Assembly: GCA_024305745.1 (NCBI GenBank)
Contig: JAHRBS010000008.1
Coordinates: forward strand, 1,550,001 to 1,614,000
From: Polyporus tsugae
Lineage: Eukaryota > Basidiomycota > Agaricomycetes > Polyporales > Polyporaceae
Length of the DNA stretch: 64,000 nt
Direction of reading: 5' to 3'
Shown here one piece after another: positions 53,654 through 64,000 of the stretch. Positions within the stretch are counted from its first letter, which is position 1. Each line of letters starts with the position of its first letter. The position numbers and the translations under genes were made by a program. Under the pieces are notes generated by a model, which saw nothing but the letters and a program-made list of their open reading frames with translations, was not told where the DNA came from and did no database searches.

Positions 53654-54622
53654 ATGTCTCTCAGCCCATCCACCAACCTAGCCTTCGAGCATCACGACAT
53701 GGACACAGAGGTAGTCCTGTCCACGCCCCCCCTGCCTCAGACGACCAACGTCATCGACCCAGACGTCCTCCGCACGACCGCAAACTGGCCCAGCTCCTCA
53801 GGATCACGGTCGCGCGCGAGGATGGCCTGCCCAGCGCGGTACGACGCTGACCCACTCCACCAGTTCGGCGAGGGAGACCGAGAAGATGAGAGCCACTCAG
53901 AACGGTGGCACATGGCGAGGTACGCAAGCACCAGCGTCACTGGGGTTGACGTTGAAGGGCGACCGCTCATCGACGCGCTGGACGACGAAGTCGACGTGCG
54001 GGGGAAGCCTGTCAAGGTGCGACAGAGTCTCTCCAGGTCCATCCCTTTCCGCAGGCGGAAGGCGGAGAAATCGGGGCCGCCAACGTTCTTCGGGCCAGTG
54101 ATGCGGCGGAGTCTCGTGGCCGAGAGCGCGACGAGGGCACAAAATCCCTTCGGGGACGAGCACGCGATAGAACGCGATGCCGGTGATGACCGCGGAGGTA
54201 AATTGGGGGAAGACGAACAAATGGAGACTCACGATGAACCATTCCCCACGCCTAGCACGCCCTCCGGGCAGTGGGTGACCTTCCCCCCCTCGCACCCCAA
54301 AAAACGGTCTCTGCGCCAACAACACCGAAGTGGTCTCCCAGGAGCATGAAGAGTAGACGCCCTTCAGGCTCGGCCAAGTCGTGGCTCTCGGAGGTGTCGA
54401 ACACGAGCGAGCTGAGCACAGTCGACTCGCTGCGCCGCAAGGACGGAGGCCGAGGGCTCGGCTTTCGCTGGGGCACGATTCGCAGATGCGGTCGATGAGG
54501 AAGACGATGCAGGTGCTGGGCCGGGGGCGGCGGGAGCAGTGGCAAAGGGGACAGAAGTGTCTCCGAATAAGTTGCGACATATGGACTTTGGGAGGCAGAT
54601 GAGGGAGTATGGGCACATGTAG
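53654..54622 (+). pseudogene. Unknown-function paralogue (copy B) with two frame changes
   Basis: The frame from 53654 (MSLSPSTNLAFEHHDMD) runs to about 54290. There it contains QWVTFP followed by a C7 and an A6 run and soon stops at 54349. Coding similarity continues in the second frame (SAPTTPKWSP, SAKSWLSEVSNTSE, to about 54440), then in the third (EAEGSAFAGARFADAV, NKLRHMDFGRQMREYGHM, stop 54620-54622). Relative to the 41.4 kb copy the C-run is one base shorter, which explains the first shift. No domain is recognised; acidic and Ser/Pro-rich sections suggest a disordered protein. Two sequencing errors could give the same picture. Confidence 0.55.
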
Positions 54623-55215
54623 GGCAGTAGTCGACAAGTATTTGATGGGGCAGACGGGTCGCGGTTGCGCATGCGACGAGGCTACTGGTGCCTCTCAATT
54701 GCATTCCCAACCTGGGTCCTGCATACATCTCGCAGTCGTCGCCGGTATAATTGTGCTGTATTGATAATGATTTCGGTCTACAGTGAGGACAATGTCAATT
54801 TTTGATACTTGTATGCGGTGGACACGAGCGACGTACCCGATGTGACGAGTACCAACACCGATCCCGCGAATATTGACCTCATATATCAACATAGGGCAGC
54901 TGTTGGGGGCATGAGTGGCGCGCGCACTGCATTACAATAAACTGACAAACAGTCTGTCATGGGAGATGAACGATGATTGCCCGCAAGCTTTGGAAATCAC
55001 GTCCGAGGCGGAGTACTTGGATGGCGCTGCCACTGTAGTCTGTCCATGAAGGCATTGATCAAGGCATGGCCAGCAGGTGTCGGAATAGGAGTGCTGGGGA
55101 GGGTGACTGGAGGTTGCTCTATAGATGAGCAAACGAGGGACGAAGGACGGTGCCGTGGGTGTGGACCTGCGTGGATCTGTAGCGGCAGACCTGAGAGCAT
55201 ATGGTGAGTTAGGCG
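54623..55215. other. About 590 bp without a supported gene
   Basis: Small frames on minus (54932-55219, 54997-55200) have ATG starts but no motif; one ends in no CaaX box, so a pheromone precursor is unlikely. I see nothing further. Confidence 0.35.
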
Positions 55216-55790
55216 CCATTAATCGATCCCGACCTCGATATCTCGGGCGGATAACTGGGGATGCGCAGTGAGTTCGTCACGGAGCTTCTCGACCACTTGA
55301 TAGATCGCTTCGAGGGTCGCCGCGTCGTACAGCCATAGGTTCGTGTAGAAGTTCTGTGGAGAAGTGAGATCATTGTTTTTCGAGACTTTTCGTCTATTGG
55401 ACGGTGACAACCTACCTCCGCACGGAAGTAGACCGACCCCTCCGGGTGCTCGTAAGGTTTCCAGCCCAGCGTTCCAAGTGTGTCCGGTCTGAGAACAAGA
55501 TCGACGGTCAATCAACGCTTCAGGAGGACGATTTCGGCGGATACTGGCCTGAAGTTGATCCCGTTAAGCGGCGGAACCGTTTCGATCACTCGCACATCTC
55601 CGTAGTCCCTGGAGTGGATCATATGAGTTCCGCACAGTGAACGATGTCAGATCCGAATGCAACTTACAGCTTGTCCCGCCGGGAGTACCTCATACTGGTG
55701 ACGTACGGCACAGGAGTGGGTGCCAACCACACCTCTCGACTCGCATGCTTGCATCCCACGACTGGAGCCGACTCGGGTTCTGCGATGAGG
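55216..55790 (-). pseudogene. Partial second copy of the membrane-protein gene (copy B)
   Basis: This segment matches 40340-40905 in gene copy A: LGWKPYEHPEGSVYFRA, NFYTNLWLYDA, HPQLSARDIEVGID, and the upstream exon with MRYSRRDKL. Homology begins sharply at gatcccgacctcgat and ends sharply after gttctgcg. The exons that encode the rest of the protein, including all membrane segments, are absent. It is a truncated duplicate and cannot give the full protein. Confidence 0.75.
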
Positions 55791-57116
55791 GCACGCTTCT
55801 GTACAGGTCTTGCACAGAAAATGTAACAGGTTCAGCATGCGGTATGTTCGGCGTTACTACGCCTAACGCTCACCGGCTGTTACCATTCCATGTGGCAATT
55901 GTGTTCCCCTCTGTCGTAAGTTCAATGCATCTCAGATGTGCCAGCGAAAATACCCCGTGTAGAATGCGAGTCACAGTTTTTGCGAAACACCTACTACAGA
56001 ACAGCGATGACGTATCGCATTATGCGGCGGATTGCCCCTGCCAGTGGCACCCTAGGACACTGCTTGTGGACGCTAGAAACGAGGCATGGGATGAGTCGCA
56101 CCACTATTACATGTTATGTGGTACAGTTCGAACCTCTAGGACCTTCTAGCCGGCACTGAGGTCAAATGAAATGTGGGTCCGCATCGTCTGTGCGATGATT
56201 GGACGCGCGCTGTGCTGACAAGAACATTTCGAAGAAATATACCACACACCAGCTCATAGAACCTGCTCAGGTCTCGGCTCGCCGAGTCAAGTTATAACAT
56301 AGAAGCCACGAGCGGGACTCCGAAGCATGTAAGCATTGGTTATTCTAGTAGCATCGTTGGAAAACGGTCGGAAACTTTAGCGACGTCGCCTTATCGAGAG
56401 GCATCTTGGGCACTAACCTGAAAACCAGAGACAGTGACATCGAGATGCTGTGCCGTTCTGCAGGAACCTTCATTGAATGGTAGGACTGCCGAGGCGGCAG
56501 TCCTACCACTTCTTCCGTCCTTTGGGCCATTCAGCCTTCCACACTGCAGTTAGCGGTACCGGCAGCGAAGGGTGGGGATGATGACGGCCTGATTCCTGTA
56601 CGACCTAGGTGGGTGCCTGCATTGCGTACAGTGGAAATATATCCAGAAAATCGATGAGGGTCGACGCCAAGAGCGTAACTTACGAGTGCAACCAACTTCA
56701 AGTTCAAGAACTTGCCACAAGGGCCCGGGCCGGCTGCTGCGGTACAATTGAAGTTGCCATTTATGGTTTAGGGTCACGCGCAGGACGATGCTGGCGTCTA
56801 ACTTCGTAGCGTGTACACTGTACACTGTACATCCAGAGCCACCACCACCACCACCACCACACACTCTTTGTTCAGGATGGAGTCTTTGAAGAATCGAGTC
56901 AGGTATTGCTTGCGATGGCACTGTAGCGACGGAATCGCCGACCTCTCCTGCCACGCGAAATGGCCCTGTCGTCGAAGCTCTGAGTCGTTTGCTGTAGGCT
57001 GCCCGGGCACCACCGGCTGGTGGCATACACATTTATGACAAGGTGCGCCAGACCTTTCCTCTAAACAATTGATTCACTCCCGACGTGTATCTGAAATGAA
57101 GATCTTATTTAAGACC
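55791..57116. other. 1.3 kb spacer with short repeats
   Basis: No gene is supported. At 56810-56868 lies a GTACACT triplication followed by a (CCA)n run. The remainder shows only short random frames. Confidence 0.35.
56810..56868 (+). repeat. Tandem GTACACT units and (CCA)n microsatellite
   Basis: GTACACT occurs three times in tandem (cgtgtacactgtacactgtacat with flanks), followed after eleven bases by eight consecutive CCA-type triplets. Confidence 0.7.
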
Positions 57117-57690
57117 GCGACTGTGGAGAATAAGGAGCGCAAGCTCCACGACGGATGCGAAGACTCGCAACGCGCTCGAGAATGTACAAGTTTTCAGCCA
57201 CACGGGGAGGTCTCCTGGTCAGCCCTATTGCGGAGAAACCCCCGTCTGGAAGCCTGGATTTGTGGAGCTGACGAACCCGAGCGATCCGTTCATGGCTTCT
57301 GTCCTCGTCGCGAACCTCGACCATTGGCCGGCCGCAGCACGGGCAGCGTTCTCGGCGGTGCTCGTTTCTCCCGGATCATGAGCGAGAAGATGATATAAGA
57401 TTTAGGCTCAGAACAAGGTTGGCTTATTGTCGACTCCCTGACACCCGTCTACAGACGTGCCTGACAATCGGGCTGTCTGCGTAGGTTGTTCGATGATGGC
57501 GGGATAGCCCACAGAGCTGCGTACTACCCGCCGTTCGTCTACAATGGCCAAATATCCATGTCAAGGAGGAGTTCGTTCTCTTCGCAGTGCTTATGACACA
57601 GTTTCGCTGATGTAGCCTTTTTTGCTTTAGAGACGACTTCGACCACCCGAAAGACACCACGGGCATCAGTGCTGAAGCCTATTTCACCAC
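57117..57690 (+). pseudogene. Degraded, incomplete copy of the F-box gene
   Basis: Three blocks match the 25.7-28.9 kb gene in order. The first has gaataaggagcgc. The second encodes SDPFMASVLVANLDHWPAAAR (compare LGDPFVTSVLAENLDQWRDSAR), after which the frame breaks at a TGA. The third is a 3' block, DDFDHPKDTTG, matching the last exon EDFYHQKDTTD. The F-box itself and most Cys/His exons are missing. The fragment lies before a truncated GH47 copy, reproducing the F-box to GH47 order of the intact locus. Confidence 0.75.
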
Positions 57691-58321
57691 CCCACTTTTA
57701 GCCCGCTATCCGATCGTGTGAGCAACAGCTGGGCTGACCACATCCCCTCACCACCATCCGACCTGGCGCATTTTCTCTCCCTCAGAAGGGCCCTTGCGCA
57801 GCGCTCCCGTGGGACGGCAAGTGTATGTTGGCCATTCATATTCCATGTTCCACCCAACTCTTATCGACGCTTCCCACAGAGTTTCATAAAGCCATTGTCG
57901 TTTTTAGCACGGTGCGCGCGACACATCTGCAATCGACTTTCGAGACCGCAGTCAGCTGCCATCCGCCCGCTATCCGAGGTCCCATCCACGCTTTCAGGGT
58001 TGTGTTCGTCCTTTCAACCATGCGTACGTTGCATCACGAGTCCAGCTGGCCGCCAGCGCAGCCGTTTGGGCGACGCACGGCTGACATCCGAAGCAGCAAA
58101 ATAACTGCAGAAAGGATGTCCCGACCTCGAGGCGATTTTGGAGCGCGAGACGAGGCGACGCTGTTGGGGGCCGTGAGAACTGACCGTACAACGACCGCGG
58201 CCCCCCGAGGCTCGGAGGACGGCCATTCCTTACCACATAAAAGGTCGTGCTGAGTGTGCCGGTCCGACGGCCACTTATCGCGTCCTCTCCTCTCCTCTGC
58301 AGATTCACCATCGCCTACCCA
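57691..58321. other. Duplicated spacer upstream of truncated GH47
   Basis: No gene. About 57905-58050 resembles 29160-29320 of the intact locus. A TATA-like cataaaagg at 58236-58244 lies about 80 bp before the GH47 ATG. Confidence 0.4.
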
Positions 58322-58706
58322 ATGATCGCCATCGTATCCTGGTCGTTCCCGAAGTTCATTGTTGCACTTGCATGCATTTCTGGTGGCCTCGCCGCTAGCA
58401 TCCAGGACCCAGATCTGGTCCTACCATCAGATGCCTCGGAACACAGGCAGAACGTCAAGGACATATTCCTGACGAGCTGGAACGCGTACATGTGAGCTTT
58501 CACCCTCGACGCATTGTTGCACTATTCTAATACTATGTCTCTTCTTTACTTAGGGAGTATGCTTACCCCCATGATGACCTCACCCCAGTTTCAAAGAGTT
58601 GGACCGATGGTCGGAATGGTTGGGATGCATCGCTTGTGGATGCGCTTACTACCCTTGTGAGTTCTGGTTTCCTCACGCAGCGTAACGTTCGGCCGTTGAC
58701 TACTCG
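58322..58706 (+). pseudogene. GH47 alpha-mannosidase C, truncated to the first two exons
   Basis: Exon 1 (58322-58491) encodes a signal peptide and the [16 protein letters not shown] block. Exon 2 (58554-58656) encodes [20 protein letters not shown]. Both exons and their splice sites are intact and align with genes A and B. Intron similarity continues to about gttgactac (58698-58706), after which all resemblance ends. None of the catalytic exons is present, so no enzyme can be made. A short secreted peptide might still be produced if transcribed. Confidence 0.88.
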
Positions 58707-58711
58707 CCCTA

Positions 58712-59464
58712 GTGCAAAACGAGCCATCTTGCTTCAAGTCTCTTGAAGGCCTCGTCCATCCTGTATTCCTCACGATCGAGAAGCCGAACCCATACCCCAC
58801 CGCCTTCACATTTGTCAACGTGATGGACAACCGCGATCTAGCCTGCGCCTCCATGCCCTTCTTCACCCCAGCGCAAGTCATTCAGGCGCTGATTGATGTA
58901 CTCCCATGGAAGGATGCACAGGAGGACCACGACCAGAGAGGTTCATCTTACCCTATGCTGGGATTTTCCGCATTCCACAGAGGAGTTCGTGCGCCGGACG
59001 AGAAGTTTGGTCAACGAACGGTGGTGTCTGTGCCGTTCCTTACGCCCATGATCCCTCGCGGCCAAAAGGACTTCTGGGCGTTCATCGTGTCTCGCGCGTC
59101 CCCGTTTCCTTTCTCCAAAAACCAGAAGAGCATGTGGGGTTTTGTGCACTTCACGTCTGAAGAAGAGTCCGGTACCAGCGACGCCGTTCCAACAACCGAA
59201 AGCGCTGTGACAGGATGGAGGGAACCGGTTCGGAAGCTCGGCACGGGCCAGTTGTACGACGTGCGCGGCTTCTTGGAGTGTATGGCGAGCGATGGGCGGC
59301 CGATGCCGTCAGAGGCTGCGATGAAGGAGCTGGAACGCGCCTTGTACAAGAAGCATGGCAGGACAGGCGAGTTCTACTGCCCGTTCATGCGGGAGGAGGA
59401 TGTGAAGGAGATTGAGGGGTTTCGGAGCAACGGGTACTTCTCCGGCGAGAGGTATAGGATGTGA
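58712..59464 (+). pseudogene. 3' part of an unknown protein gene, fused to truncated GH47
   Basis: An open frame of 251 codons has no ATG at its start; the first in-frame ATG is at 58823 (MDNRDLACASMPFF). Composition is clearly protein-like (FTPAQVIQALIDVLPW, KDFWAFIVSRASPFPF, FRSNGYFSGERYRM). I do not recognise the family. Sequence upstream of 58707 belongs to GH47 copy C, so the original 5' end of this gene was probably lost in the rearrangement. Translation from 58823 would give about 213 residues, and I cannot exclude that this shorter form is a real gene. Confidence 0.5.
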
Positions 59465-59884
59465 ATGGTAACGACGGATTGTGATGGTGATTTGGGTCTC
59501 CCTGTTTGCATCTTTGTATGTTGTCCGTGCTCACCACAGATAGCCGTATGAGTACGGCTCGGGTTTCTTGTCAGAAGTCGACGGTGCATTGTTTCGTGGT
59601 GTCGTACTACGCAGTGTGCATATATGATAATGTGTAAGCAGTCGTGTTCCAAGTCGACTTCAAGTGAACGTCGGGCCAAGCAGTGTGTGTCCAGCTTAGG
59701 TATTTCCCGCCGTCACCGAAGTCAGTCATGTTTTCAATGTTATAATCTTCTAGCTCCTTACGTCGTCCTCACTGGTGTAAGTACCAACGAATTGGCTCGG
59801 TATATTTCAATTGTCGAAACCTGAAACAGCAGAAGCTGGTAGGGCGCCTGCGCAAAACATATTCCGTCGAGATGGTTTGGAGGG
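59465..59884. other. About 420 bp without a supported gene
   Basis: 3' flank of two convergent pieces. A frame on minus (59758-60024) overlaps the F-box/LRR fragment in another register and is not supported. Confidence 0.35.
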
Positions 59885-60274
59885 TCAGGGACTGGCAGCC
59901 TTCGAACTGTGGTGTGGCGCGAATGTGAGATTAATATTGTATCGAACGTCCGCATCAGATCGTAGTCGGGCTTGACTTTCAGCAGCTTCCGGCATGACCT
60001 CCTCCCGGGTGGGAACTTGTCCACGGCAAATGATCGCTTTGTCGAACTCTTGTAGCCGCAGCATGCGCACGTTGTTGAACGTCACGCAAGGAAGGTCATA
60101 CAGGCAGATCTTGACCCGGCACAAAAGAGCCTTTGACGCTTGGGAGAGCATACCGATGCCTGCGAGGCTCAGGGCGGGGACATTCGGAGGCTCTGACGTG
60201 TTGCATGGTGGACGGAAGTAGATATGAATCACGATCGACTCGAGCTTCGGGCACGACATGAGGTTGAGTGTGTG
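59885..60274 (-). pseudogene. C-terminal exon of an F-box/LRR-type protein, rest not found
   Basis: After a CTAG acceptor (about 60275) the exon reads LNLMSCPKLESIVIHIYF, then VPALSLAGIGMLSQASKAL, KICLYDLPCVTFNNVRMLRL and a polar end with stop at 59885. The CPKLESIVIH pattern is typical of the last exon of basidiomycete F-box proteins. Upstream, to about 60500, only short frames exist and no F-box is visible. It may be a truncated gene or I may have missed small upstream exons. Confidence 0.45.
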
Positions 60275-61196
60275 CTAGTGGCCTGCAAGGTGAGATATTA
60301 GCGACAAGCACCAAAATCGGGTCAGAAGTCGCAAGAGTCGACCGACCACGGTGGCGCGCGGCGTCGAGCATGGTTAAGGGAATCGATCGATCACTCTTGC
60401 TCGAGTGCGTCTCAAGTTGTCCGACCACTACCACTTGAGTTCTTGAATCTTCTTGCAAACATCGAGGTTTGCTTGTAGGAAGGATATAAAGTGATCAAAG
60501 GAGGCATGTCGAGAACACCCAAGTGCGTAGAGGAGAGATACTTACTCGATGGTCACGGCGCTCAGACAAGCGCATGTAATACTGTATGGCTACAATGCCC
60601 GGTAAGCGACAGAAGTTCCCCAGAGGGCGACACTTGCTGGGACCGACGGGACCAGGTTGTTGGTGGGAGTCGGCGACAGAGTGAGTCATAGTCACTGGTT
60701 AGCGCCTACGCACCTTCGCGGCTGTGTAAGTAACTTGACAGCGGCAGCTTAGGCGCCCAACATACGCACTCGACATTGGACAACCACCTCGCTCGCCGCG
60801 GGCCTTTCAGCCTCCTGCACCCGGGACGCCACTCTACCTCAGCCTGCACCGACATATACTCCCACCGCTCTCGTACTCTCCGATAGCTACGTAACCCTAC
60901 GTTCAACCCTAGAGTTCATGCCAAGACTCGCCAGCCGAATCCCAAATGGCAACTTGAACGTGCCACTGGGTTCTCCGAGGACGCGGCAAAGATTCCACGG
61001 TGGTCGAAGTCCTGAAGACCAAAGTGAGCTTTCCGCAAAACGTGCGACGAGCCATTAGCTGATTTTAGACCGCTTTCATGGCCCTGGCAGCATCGTGACC
61101 TGCGCGTGGGGTTCGAATCGCTAGACGGACAGCCGAGTGCTGCTTCCTTCCGTTACTCAATCCTTTCCTCATCACCATTGTCCGACCTCATCCTTG
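60275..61196. other. 920 bp without a supported gene
   Basis: Contains only short frames on both strands, no motif and no repeat. The right end is the upstream region of the lactonase-type gene. Confidence 0.35.
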
Positions 61197-61206
61197 TATA
61201 AATATA
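61197..61206 (+). promoter_or_regulatory. TATA box of the lactonase-type gene
   Basis: TATAAATATA lies about 90 bp upstream of the ATG at 61292, a canonical fungal core-promoter position. Confidence 0.6.
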
Positions 61207-61291
61207 TGAGGGGTCTCACCACCAACGGTCTGTCCCCTCCATCGCGGTCAACGCTCTCGATTGAAAGTTCGGCAAACTTTTACGACCTACT

Positions 61292-62589
61292 ATGGTCAAC
61301 TTTACCATCCTCTCAGGGGGGTTCGCCCCCTTCATCGTGTCCTACCTCTTTAACTCTGACACCAACTCCCTCACGCTCCTCAACCAGTCTCCTACCGGAG
61401 GTAACGCGTCCTGGATATCTCTGCACCCCACCAACAAAAATATCCTGTAGTACGTTGTATCCCCTTCGTAGCCGTGTGCGATTGCGGATTGAATGTGGTT
61501 CCCGCAGCTCGGTCAACGAAGTTTCGCCAGTCGGAGGTCTACAGTCCTTCACGATCGGTCAGGATGGCGCTCTGTCTGCCCCTATCGACACGATCAGCTC
61601 GGAAGGAGACCGACCAGCATTCACTGCTCCCCTCTCCACAGGCCAAGTTGCGGTTGTGAACGTAAGCAATTTTCCTGTCCTCGACAACATGCACCACTTG
61701 ATATTCTCCAAACAAAGTTCGATGGCGGCAATGCGCTTGTCGTTCCTACTGAAGTGGAGGACCCTCTTGAGTTTGTCTCCTCATTTACACCTATCGTCTT
61801 CGACGCCCCCGTCTCTCACCCGCACATGGTCCTTGAGCACGGGAACGAGGTGTTCATACCAGACCTTGTGAGTATTTTGGCCGTAATCGGGCATGTCCAG
61901 CACACCGCGCGGCACTAATGGGAAATCCAGGGCGCCGATAAAGTTTGGAGGCTGGTCGAAGACGGGGCCCTGGGCGTGTTCAAGGTTCAAGGCCAGATCG
62001 ACCAGCCAACCGGGAGCGGGCCGCGCCACATCGCAATCAGAGGTATGTTTTCAACCACGTTGAGCATATAGCGGTGGTTTATTGCATGGTTTACGTTGCA
62101 GGAAACACTCTCTACACGCTCCACGAGACTGCCAGCACGTTGACGCAGCAAGAAATCCCGCCCGCGCCGAATGGCACCACGGGCCCTCTCATCGCGAACT
62201 TTAGTGTCATCCCCCCAGGTCTTCCTCAGGGCGCTGTCATGAGGGCGGCAGAGATTCAGCTTGCTGAGGCATCTCCGTCATTCCCAGAGCCGTTCATCTA
62301 CGTGTCGAATCGCAACATCGGGTCCCCGCCACTCGACCCACGAGGAGAGGCCATCACGATTTTCCGCGTCGAACCGGAGCTCGAACTTGTCGGATTCGTT
62401 TTCACGGGACTCGACCAGATCCGCGGGATGGAGCTGGGCGGTCCGGAGAACGAGTTTTTGATCGCGAGCGGGGTCGAGGGGAGCGCAGGCACGATCATGC
62501 TGAAAAGGACGGACGGCGGGGGGAACCTCGAGATCCTGGCGAGAAACACCGATATCCCGACGAGGTCGACGTTCGTGTGGCTGAATTGA
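61292..62589 (+). CDS. Lactonase-family (6-phosphogluconolactonase-like) beta-propeller protein
   Basis: Exon 1 starts MVNFTILSGGFAPFIVSYLF and has LTLLNQSPTGGNASWISLHP. After an intron whose acceptor is CCCGCAG (before 61505), exon 2 gives SVNEVSPVGGLQSFTI. Later exons carry FDGGNALVVPTEVE, APVSHPHMVLEHGNEVFIPDL, GADKVWRLVEDG, GSGPRHIAI, GNTLYTLHETASTL, FIYVSNRN and DQIRGMELGGPENEFL. This repeat pattern, with H-P-H..V-F-V/I-P-D-L-G-D and GPRH, is the seven-bladed lactonase fold found across fungi. The usual role assigned is hydrolysis of sugar lactones, but many fungal members have no known substrate. No signal peptide is evident, so it is likely cytosolic. Length is about 370 residues, which is normal. 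A TATA box precedes it. Confidence 0.85.
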
Positions 62590-63394
62590 GTACCAACGTT
62601 GTCGGAATGGCTTGGGCTGCGCAAAACCGATGTTTGTGCCTTCTAAACGTTCTCGTGCTAATGGTGAATGGCTGTCGCCAGCTTGAGATGATACCAATAT
62701 GACGGGGCTGGCAGCATAGGCTGGAGGCTCGTGAATGCCTAATGCTTAGCCCAGACTGCTGCACTGCAGTCACTGTATCCAATTCGAGTCATGATGTCCT
62801 CAAGCAACGATGTTCTAGCATATTCATTAACTTAGTCTAGGGAGACTACTGTAGTCCTAGGATGTTTGGGAATAGGAACGAACTTGAACATGATGTATAC
62901 AACTGCCAGTGGTAGTCTGGCAGTCTGGCACGGCCGCGGTGGGGAGAACGGCTCCGGCGCAGTTCTGCCGGGCCGGCAATTGCCGACCAGCGAAGAATTC
63001 CGAGTCGCCTCGGCCGCGGCCTTCGTCTCGACCGCCACCACCCTCTCCTCCTGGATTTTACCTTTTTCCTCCTTGTTGTGGCGATTACCTCAGGCTCTAT
63101 CTGCTCCCTGTCTGCCCCCCTATGCCTTTTTGAACAGTAGAATTGCTCTTGGCGCGCAAGTTCCGACGATTTCAAGGGCCAAGGAGCCAGCGACAGAACT
63201 CTGCCTCTCGGAGAACGTTTATCGGCTGCGATTAATTCTGGTTGGTGTTTGGGAAGGCAGAATCCTTTTGTGCGTTGCTAGGAGACTCGGCTGTACGTTT
63301 ATGTGAGGTGACTGAGGTGAGACTAGAGCCATTTCCAATATTGTTCCTCGTCCTAAGCTCCAACAGCGTCCCGTACAAGGGGTTTACTGCGCAA
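62590..63394. other. 800 bp between lactonase-type gene and last gene
   Basis: Contains the 3' region of the lactonase gene and the upstream region of the next gene. Overlapping frames at 62832-63175 on minus and 62866-63306 on plus have no motif. Confidence 0.35.
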
Positions 63395-64000
63395 CATGGC
63401 ACAACCTGGCTACTCGTCGTATCACCAACAGACGGCGTATGCTTATTCCCAGGTTCAGGCACCTGAAGCCTACGACTCCAGGATGCAGCCCCAACACCAA
63501 CACCCTGCGCACTATCAGCAGCGATCATACAGCCCGCTCCCTCCACAGCAGCCTCACTCATACGCACCGCCCGTGCAGCGTCCCCTGTCCGCGATCAATC
63601 CTGTATCGTATTCGCTTGCTCAACCCCCTAGTCCCATGTCGGCCACACACCCACAATGTGACCCATATTATCCCCGTCCGCCGCCTTCTCCCCAGCCTCA
63701 TAGTCAGACTCACCCAGCTAACCCATATCCTTCCCCAATCTCTCCAGCGTCCCCTCAAATCGGTACCCCGCATTCCATAAGACGACCGCTACCGTCTCCA
63801 CGCGGTCTTCCGGCGCCACCAACTAACGGTACGATTCCAACGCCACAACCAACGCCATCCCCTGGTCCGTTCGTCGGCGCGCATCGACCAACACATTCCG
63901 TTCCAAACGCGTTTCCTCCACACCCCCCATCAAATTTTATCACTCGGATCCCTTCCGGGCAAGACGTATCCCAGGCGGCAAGTGTATTTTCATCTGCATC
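63395..64000 (+). CDS. Pro/Gln/Ser-rich protein, N-terminal part (runs off the window)
   Basis: From the ATG at 63395 the frame is open to the last base, 202 codons. It starts MAQPGYSSYHQQTAYAYSQ and is dominated by Pro, Gln, Ser, Tyr and His (QPQHQHPAHYQQRSYSPLPP, PRPPPSPQPHSQTHP). Such low-complexity leaders precede various domains in fungal transcription, signalling or RNA-binding proteins; nothing here tells which. The strong composition and lack of stops in this frame only support it as a real gene. Confidence 0.7.

Noticed and set aside
54997..55200. Short frame considered as a mating pheromone precursor
   Set aside because: No CaaX box at its C-terminus and no pheromone receptor or homeodomain gene nearby.

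Overview
The window looks like nuclear DNA of an Agaricomycete (basidiomycete) fungus, probably a wood-decay type. Protein-coding genes are split by many short introns of about 50-60 bp with GT..AG ends. Fungal family content fits: a HET-domain protein, sedolisin proteases in a cluster, F-box proteins, GH47 mannosidases, NAC-beta, Aip1, Mad3 and a Ty1/copia retrotransposon. There is one tRNA gene, no rRNA, no CRISPR array and no bacterial operon structure. Exon joins given here were made by eye from splice signals and reading frame; they are not transcript-supported.

Region 1 (1-12 kb) is conserved housekeeping sequence: a partial acetyltransferase-like gene at the left edge, a small conserved hypothetical gene, a HET-domain gene, a polyamine-type GNAT acetyltransferase, NAC-beta (EGD1), the 15-exon actin-interacting protein 1 gene, and the spindle-checkpoint gene Mad3/BubR1 with two KEN boxes and an unusual array of ABBA-like motifs.

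Region 2 (13-23 kb) is a cluster of three secreted sedolisin (S53) serine-carboxyl proteases, one on + and two on -. Their cores are similar and their C-terminal tails are completely different. Region 3 (25-38 kb) holds a tRNA-Cys, a zinc-finger-like F-box gene, two tandem GH47 alpha-mannosidases that show patchy sequence homogenisation, and an LRR/F-box-like gene.

Region 4 (38-56 kb) is rearranged. It has a membrane-protein pseudogene with two in-frame stops, a partial second copy of it 15 kb away, and a pair of degenerate paralogues next to them. Between them lies a complete copia element with matching LTRs, a 5-bp target duplication and one open 1794-codon gag-pol frame. It sits inside a coding exon of a host gene, and a solo LTR of the same family lies just beyond that gene. 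A casein-kinase-1-like gene follows.

Region 5 (57-59.5 kb) is a degraded, truncated second copy of the F-box/GH47 segment, joined to the 3' part of an unrelated unknown gene. The window ends with an F-box/LRR fragment, a lactonase-type beta-propeller gene and the start of a Pro/Gln-rich gene.

I found no clear new multi-gene system. The best leads are the intragenic copia insertion with a half-tRNA-type primer site and a zinc-knuckle-less Gag, the Mad3 ABBA array, and the nested duplications at 25-36, 38-42, 53-56 and 57-59 kb.
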